A DNA stretch of 64,000 bases from Proteus terrae (GTDB lineage: Bacteria; Pseudomonadota; Gammaproteobacteria; Enterobacterales; Enterobacteriaceae), in the NCBI RefSeq assembly GCF_003144325.1, contig NZ_PENS01000001.1:310001-374000 (forward strand). Reading direction: 5' to 3'. Under the pieces are notes generated by a model, which was given only the letters and a program-made list of their open reading frames with translations, searched no databases and had not been told where the DNA came from. This document shows positions 61,256 to 64,000 of this stretch, one piece after another. The stretch's first letter is position 1. The number at the start of each line of letters is the position of its first letter. The position numbers were made by a program, and so were the translations under genes.

Positions 61256-61288
61256 AAAACGCCACATTTATTGTGGCGTTTTTCTTTC
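61256..61288 (+). terminator. zapG terminator
   Basis: AAAACGCCACA and TGTGGCGTTTT form an 11-bp stem with a short loop, followed by CTTTC. It lies 5 bp after the zapG stop. Confidence 0.85.
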
Positions 61289-61481
61289 TACTAAATATCA
61301 TAAAATGACAATTATTTGCCATGGTTTTAAAGATAGCTTTTGTCTTGTAAATCCGTGTAAAAGGAAACAAAGCACATCATGTCTTAATGAACTTTCCTTT
61401 GTCAGTACAGGTCTTAGTGACATCGAGCTCATTTTGAGCAATAACTTTTATTTTGATAACTGTATCAAGAGACTCTAATTC

Positions 61482-62873
61482 ATGTTGACTAAAAAAAGAA
61501 AATTATTACTTAGTGCGTTAGCAATGAGTGTCGGACTTTCACTCTCTACTATTCCAGCAACCAGTATGGCGGCACTGCCTGCAGTTATGCCATCAGGCGA
61601 ACAACTGCCAAGCCTTGCACCGATGTTAGAAAAAGTGTTACCTGCTGTTGTCAGTGTGCACGTTTCAGGAACACGAGTACAAAGCCAGCAAGTGCCTGAA
61701 GAATTCAAATTCTTCTTTGGCCCAAACTTTCCATCACAACAACAAAGTATTCGCCCTTTTGAAGGCTTAGGCTCAGGTGTCATTATTGATGCACAAAAAG
61801 GCTATGTATTAACAAACAATCACGTTGTTGATGGTGCAGATAAAATTCAACTGCAAATTAATGATGGTCGTGAATTTAGTGCAAAATTAATTGGTAGCGA
61901 TCCACAAACAGATATTGCATTACTGCAAATTGAAAAACCAACTAACTTAACCGCAATTAAAATGGCGGACTCTGACCAATTACGTGTTGGTGACTTTGCT
62001 GTTGCAGTAGGTAACCCATTTGGTTTAGGCCAAACAGCAACATCAGGTATTATTTCCGCATTAGGTCGTAGCGGTTTAAATCTTGAAGGTTTAGAGAACT
62101 TTATCCAGACTGATGCTTCAATCAACCGTGGTAACTCTGGTGGTGCGCTCGTTAACTTAAATGGTGAGTTAATCGGAATTAACACTGCTATTTTAGCTCC
62201 AGGTGGTGGCAACATCGGTATCGGCTTCGCCATCCCAAGTAATATGGCGCGAGATCTTAGCCAACAACTGATTTCTCATGGTGAAGTTAAACGTGGCATC
62301 TTAGGTATTCGTGGTACAGAAATGAATTCTGATCTGGCGAAATCCTTTAATATTGACGCACAACGAGGTGCTTTTGTTAGCGAAGTCATGCCAGATTCAT
62401 CCGCTGCAAAAGCAGGCATTAAACCGGGTGACGTTTTAATTTCAGTTGATGGCAAACGTATCAATAGCTTTGCTGAATTAAGAGCTAAAGTGGGTACTAC
62501 ACCGCCGGGTAAAGAGATCCTAATTGGCTTGATCCGTCAAGGTAAACCAATGGATGTTAAAGTGATATTAGAGAAACAATCAGCAGATGCAACTCGCGCC
62601 GATAATTTCTCTCCTGCACTACAAGGTGCCACATTAAGTAACTACTTAAACAAACAAATTAAAGCAGTTGCTGTTGATTCTGTTGAGAAAGATTCCGCTG
62701 CTGCGGCATCAGGTTTACAAAAAGGTGACCTTATTATTGGTATCAATAATACGCCAATTACCTCTCTAGGCGATTTACGTAAAGCAATTGATGCTAAACC
62801 GCCTGTTCTTGCATTGAATATTCAGCGTGGTAATGAAGAAATTTACCTGCTGTTACGTAATACACCGCGCTAA
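61482..62873 (+). CDS. degQ: Periplasmic serine endoprotease DegQ
   Basis: DegQ is an HtrA-family protease/chaperone that degrades misfolded periplasmic proteins. The 463-aa precursor has a signal peptide (residues 1-30, SMA-AL), the trypsin-like triad His114 (TNNHVV), Asp144 (DPQTDIALL) and Ser219 (NRGNSGGAL), and two PDZ domains (about 260-350 and 370-460). The short Q-linker around residues 67-92 and pairing with degS favour DegQ over DegP. degS follows 207 bp downstream behind a terminator. Confidence 0.94.
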   Translation: MLTKKRKLLLSALAMSVGLSLSTIPATSMAALPAVMPSGEQLPSLAPMLEKVLPAVVSVHVSGTRVQSQQVPEEFKFFFGPNFPSQQQSIRPFEGLGSGVIIDAQKGYVLTNNHVVDGADKIQLQINDGREFSAKLIGSDPQTDIALLQIEKPTNLTAIKMADSDQLRVGDFAVAVGNPFGLGQTATSGIISALGRSGLNLEGLENFIQTDASINRGNSGGALVNLNGELIGINTAILAPGGGNIGIGFAIPSNMARDLSQQLISHGEVKRGILGIRGTEMNSDLAKSFNIDAQRGAFVSEVMPDSSAAKAGIKPGDVLISVDGKRINSFAELRAKVGTTPPGKEILIGLIRQGKPMDVKVILEKQSADATRADNFSPALQGATLSNYLNKQIKAVAVDSVEKDSAAAASGLQKGDLIIGINNTPITSLGDLRKAIDAKPPVLALNIQRGNEEIYLLLRNTPR

Positions 62874-62910
62874 GAAGTAAGCTTTTCACCTATCTAATTT
62901 ATTGATTTCT

Positions 62911-62946
62911 TTAGCCCTATAACTTCCATTATAGGGCTTTTTTTAT
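62911..62946 (+). terminator. degQ terminator
   Basis: AGCCCTATAA and TTATAGGGCT form a 10-bp stem with a 5-6-nt loop and seven following T. It lies about 40 bp after the degQ stop and separates it from degS. Confidence 0.85.
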
Positions 62947-63080
62947 ATCTATTTTTGATAAGAGTCATTAGCTTAAAAGGGGATTTTATGCGCTGAGCGA
63001 TGCTTTCATAAGTTAAACTATGCTATTCTCACCGCTCCTACGCGAATAATTTCACAGTCAGACATAAATACAGGATTTTT

Positions 63081-64000
63081 ATGTTAACTAAGTTACTGCG
63101 ATCAACACTAATTGGTCTTCTCACAGCAGCAATTCTTTTGATTGCAGTCCCTTCAATTCGCCCTATTTTTATTGAACGCCTACTTAATGGTGATTTTCTC
63201 AATGCGCCTTTTAGCTATAACACCGCGGTACGACGAGCTGCCCCTGCGGTTGTTAATGTTTATAGCAGTACGATGGGAAGTTTTTCTCAGGAAGGTCGTG
63301 AACTAACATCTCTAGGCGCTGGCGTTATTATGGATGGTCGTGGTTATATTCTGACAAATCAACATGTTATCAATAATGCTGATCAGATCATTATCGCACT
63401 CCAAAATGGTGATCTTTATGAAGGCTTACTTGTTGGTTCCGATCCTTTAACTGATCTTGCGGTATTAAAAATAGATGCCGATAAACTCCCTACAATTCCC
63501 ATTAATACTAAACGAATTTCTCATGTAGGTGATGTTGTGCTGGCTATTGGTAACCCATTTAATATTGGGCAAACTATTACGCAAGGGATCATCAGTGCTA
63601 CGGGGCGTGTTGGATTAAGTCCAACTCGTTACCAAAATTTCCTACAAACAGATGCCTCAATTAATGAAGGTAACTCTGGTGGTGCGCTAATTAATACTGA
63701 AGGTGAGCTTGTAGGTATTAATACTATGACGTTTGATTCAGGCTCCTATAACGGATACCGCCCTACAGCCGAAGGGTTAGGTTTTGCTATTCCGACCGAA
63801 CTTGCAGTTAAAATTATGAATAAGCTAATTCGTGATGGTCGTGTTATCCGTGGCTTTATTGGTATTACAGCAAAAGAATTACCAAGAATTCGCTCATCGA
63901 ATACCGATATTAAGCAAATTCAAGGGTTACGCATTTTTAGGATCACACCAAATAGCCCAGCAGATAAAGCTGGAATAAAAACAGGTGATATCATCCTTAG
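63081..64000 (+). CDS. degS: Sigma-E stress protease DegS, N-terminal part (runs off window)
   Basis: DegS is the inner-membrane site-1 protease that senses unfolded outer-membrane porins and cuts RseA to release sigma-E. About 306 codons are present, and the C-terminal end of the PDZ domain lies beyond the window. One N-terminal anchor (residues 4-25) is followed by the protease domain with the triad His in LTNQHVINN, Asp in DPLTDLAVLKI and Ser in NEGNSGGALIN, and the start of the PDZ domain (SPADKAGIKTGDIIL). Position after degQ is as in E. coli. The ATG at 63081 follows AGGA. Confidence 0.95.
   Translation, partial: MLTKLLRSTLIGLLTAAILLIAVPSIRPIFIERLLNGDFLNAPFSYNTAVRRAAPAVVNVYSSTMGSFSQEGRELTSLGAGVIMDGRGYILTNQHVINNADQIIIALQNGDLYEGLLVGSDPLTDLAVLKIDADKLPTIPINTKRISHVGDVVLAIGNPFNIGQTITQGIISATGRVGLSPTRYQNFLQTDASINEGNSGGALINTEGELVGINTMTFDSGSYNGYRPTAEGLGFAIPTELAVKIMNKLIRDGRVIRGFIGITAKELPRIRSSNTDIKQIQGLRIFRITPNSPADKAGIKTGDIIL

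Overview
The window is ordinary chromosomal DNA of low G+C from an enteric bacterium, most probably Proteus (P. mirabilis or a close relative, order Enterobacterales, family Morganellaceae). The evidence is a Proteus-type urease locus (ureDABCEFG with the divergent AraC-type activator ureR), a histidine-tailed UreE, and protein sequences close to but clearly diverged from E. coli for dozens of housekeeping genes. No phage, insertion sequence, tRNA, CRISPR array or plasmid function was seen. All assignments come from reading the sequence and from memory of the families; no database was searched.

Layout. (1) 1-12.1 kb corresponds to the E. coli 0/100-min region: thrB (partial)-thrA-thrL with attenuator, arcA, creA (without creBCD), rob, gpmB, yjjX, trpR, slt, ettA. 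(2) 12.1-22.2 kb is an accessory cluster: a TonB-like protein divergent from a FecI-type ECF sigma factor, FecR-type anti-sigma factor, a TonB-dependent receptor with an N-terminal STN signalling domain, a YddA-type ABC transporter and a PqqL-type M16 zinc protease. It looks like a self-regulated protease-associated import system, related to E. coli yddAB-pqqL and the Pectobacterium Fus ferredoxin-uptake system. (3) 22.2-36.3 kb follows E. coli 69-71 min in order: a DoxX gene, fadH, sstT, yqjA, yqjDEK-yqjF, yhaJ/yhaK, rnpB, rsmI, lpoA (short), yraN, diaA, dolP. (4) 36.3-42.8 kb is the urease locus. (5) 42.8-53.3 kb: mtgA, elbB, the small RNA arcZ, arcB, gltB, gltD. (6) 53.7-56.3 kb: a DcuC-like carrier with an M20 amidohydrolase, behind a well-placed FNR site. 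(7) 56.4-64 kb: sspBA, rpsI-rplM, zapE, zapG, degQ, degS (partial).

The genes work together in several sets: threonine biosynthesis under Thr/Ile attenuation; the complete Arc redox system (arcA, arcB and the sRNA arcZ within about 43 kb, plus an FNR site before arcA); nickel-urease structural and assembly proteins under UreR; glutamate synthase, which can use ammonium assimilated after urea hydrolysis; and envelope maintenance (slt, mtgA, lpoA, dolP, zapG, degQ, degS).

The most interesting parts are the TonB/FecIR/receptor/ABC/protease cluster with Fur-like sites, the FNR-linked transporter-amidohydrolase pair, an LpoA that appears to lack most of its N-terminal TPR region, and a strong Fur-like site next to slt.
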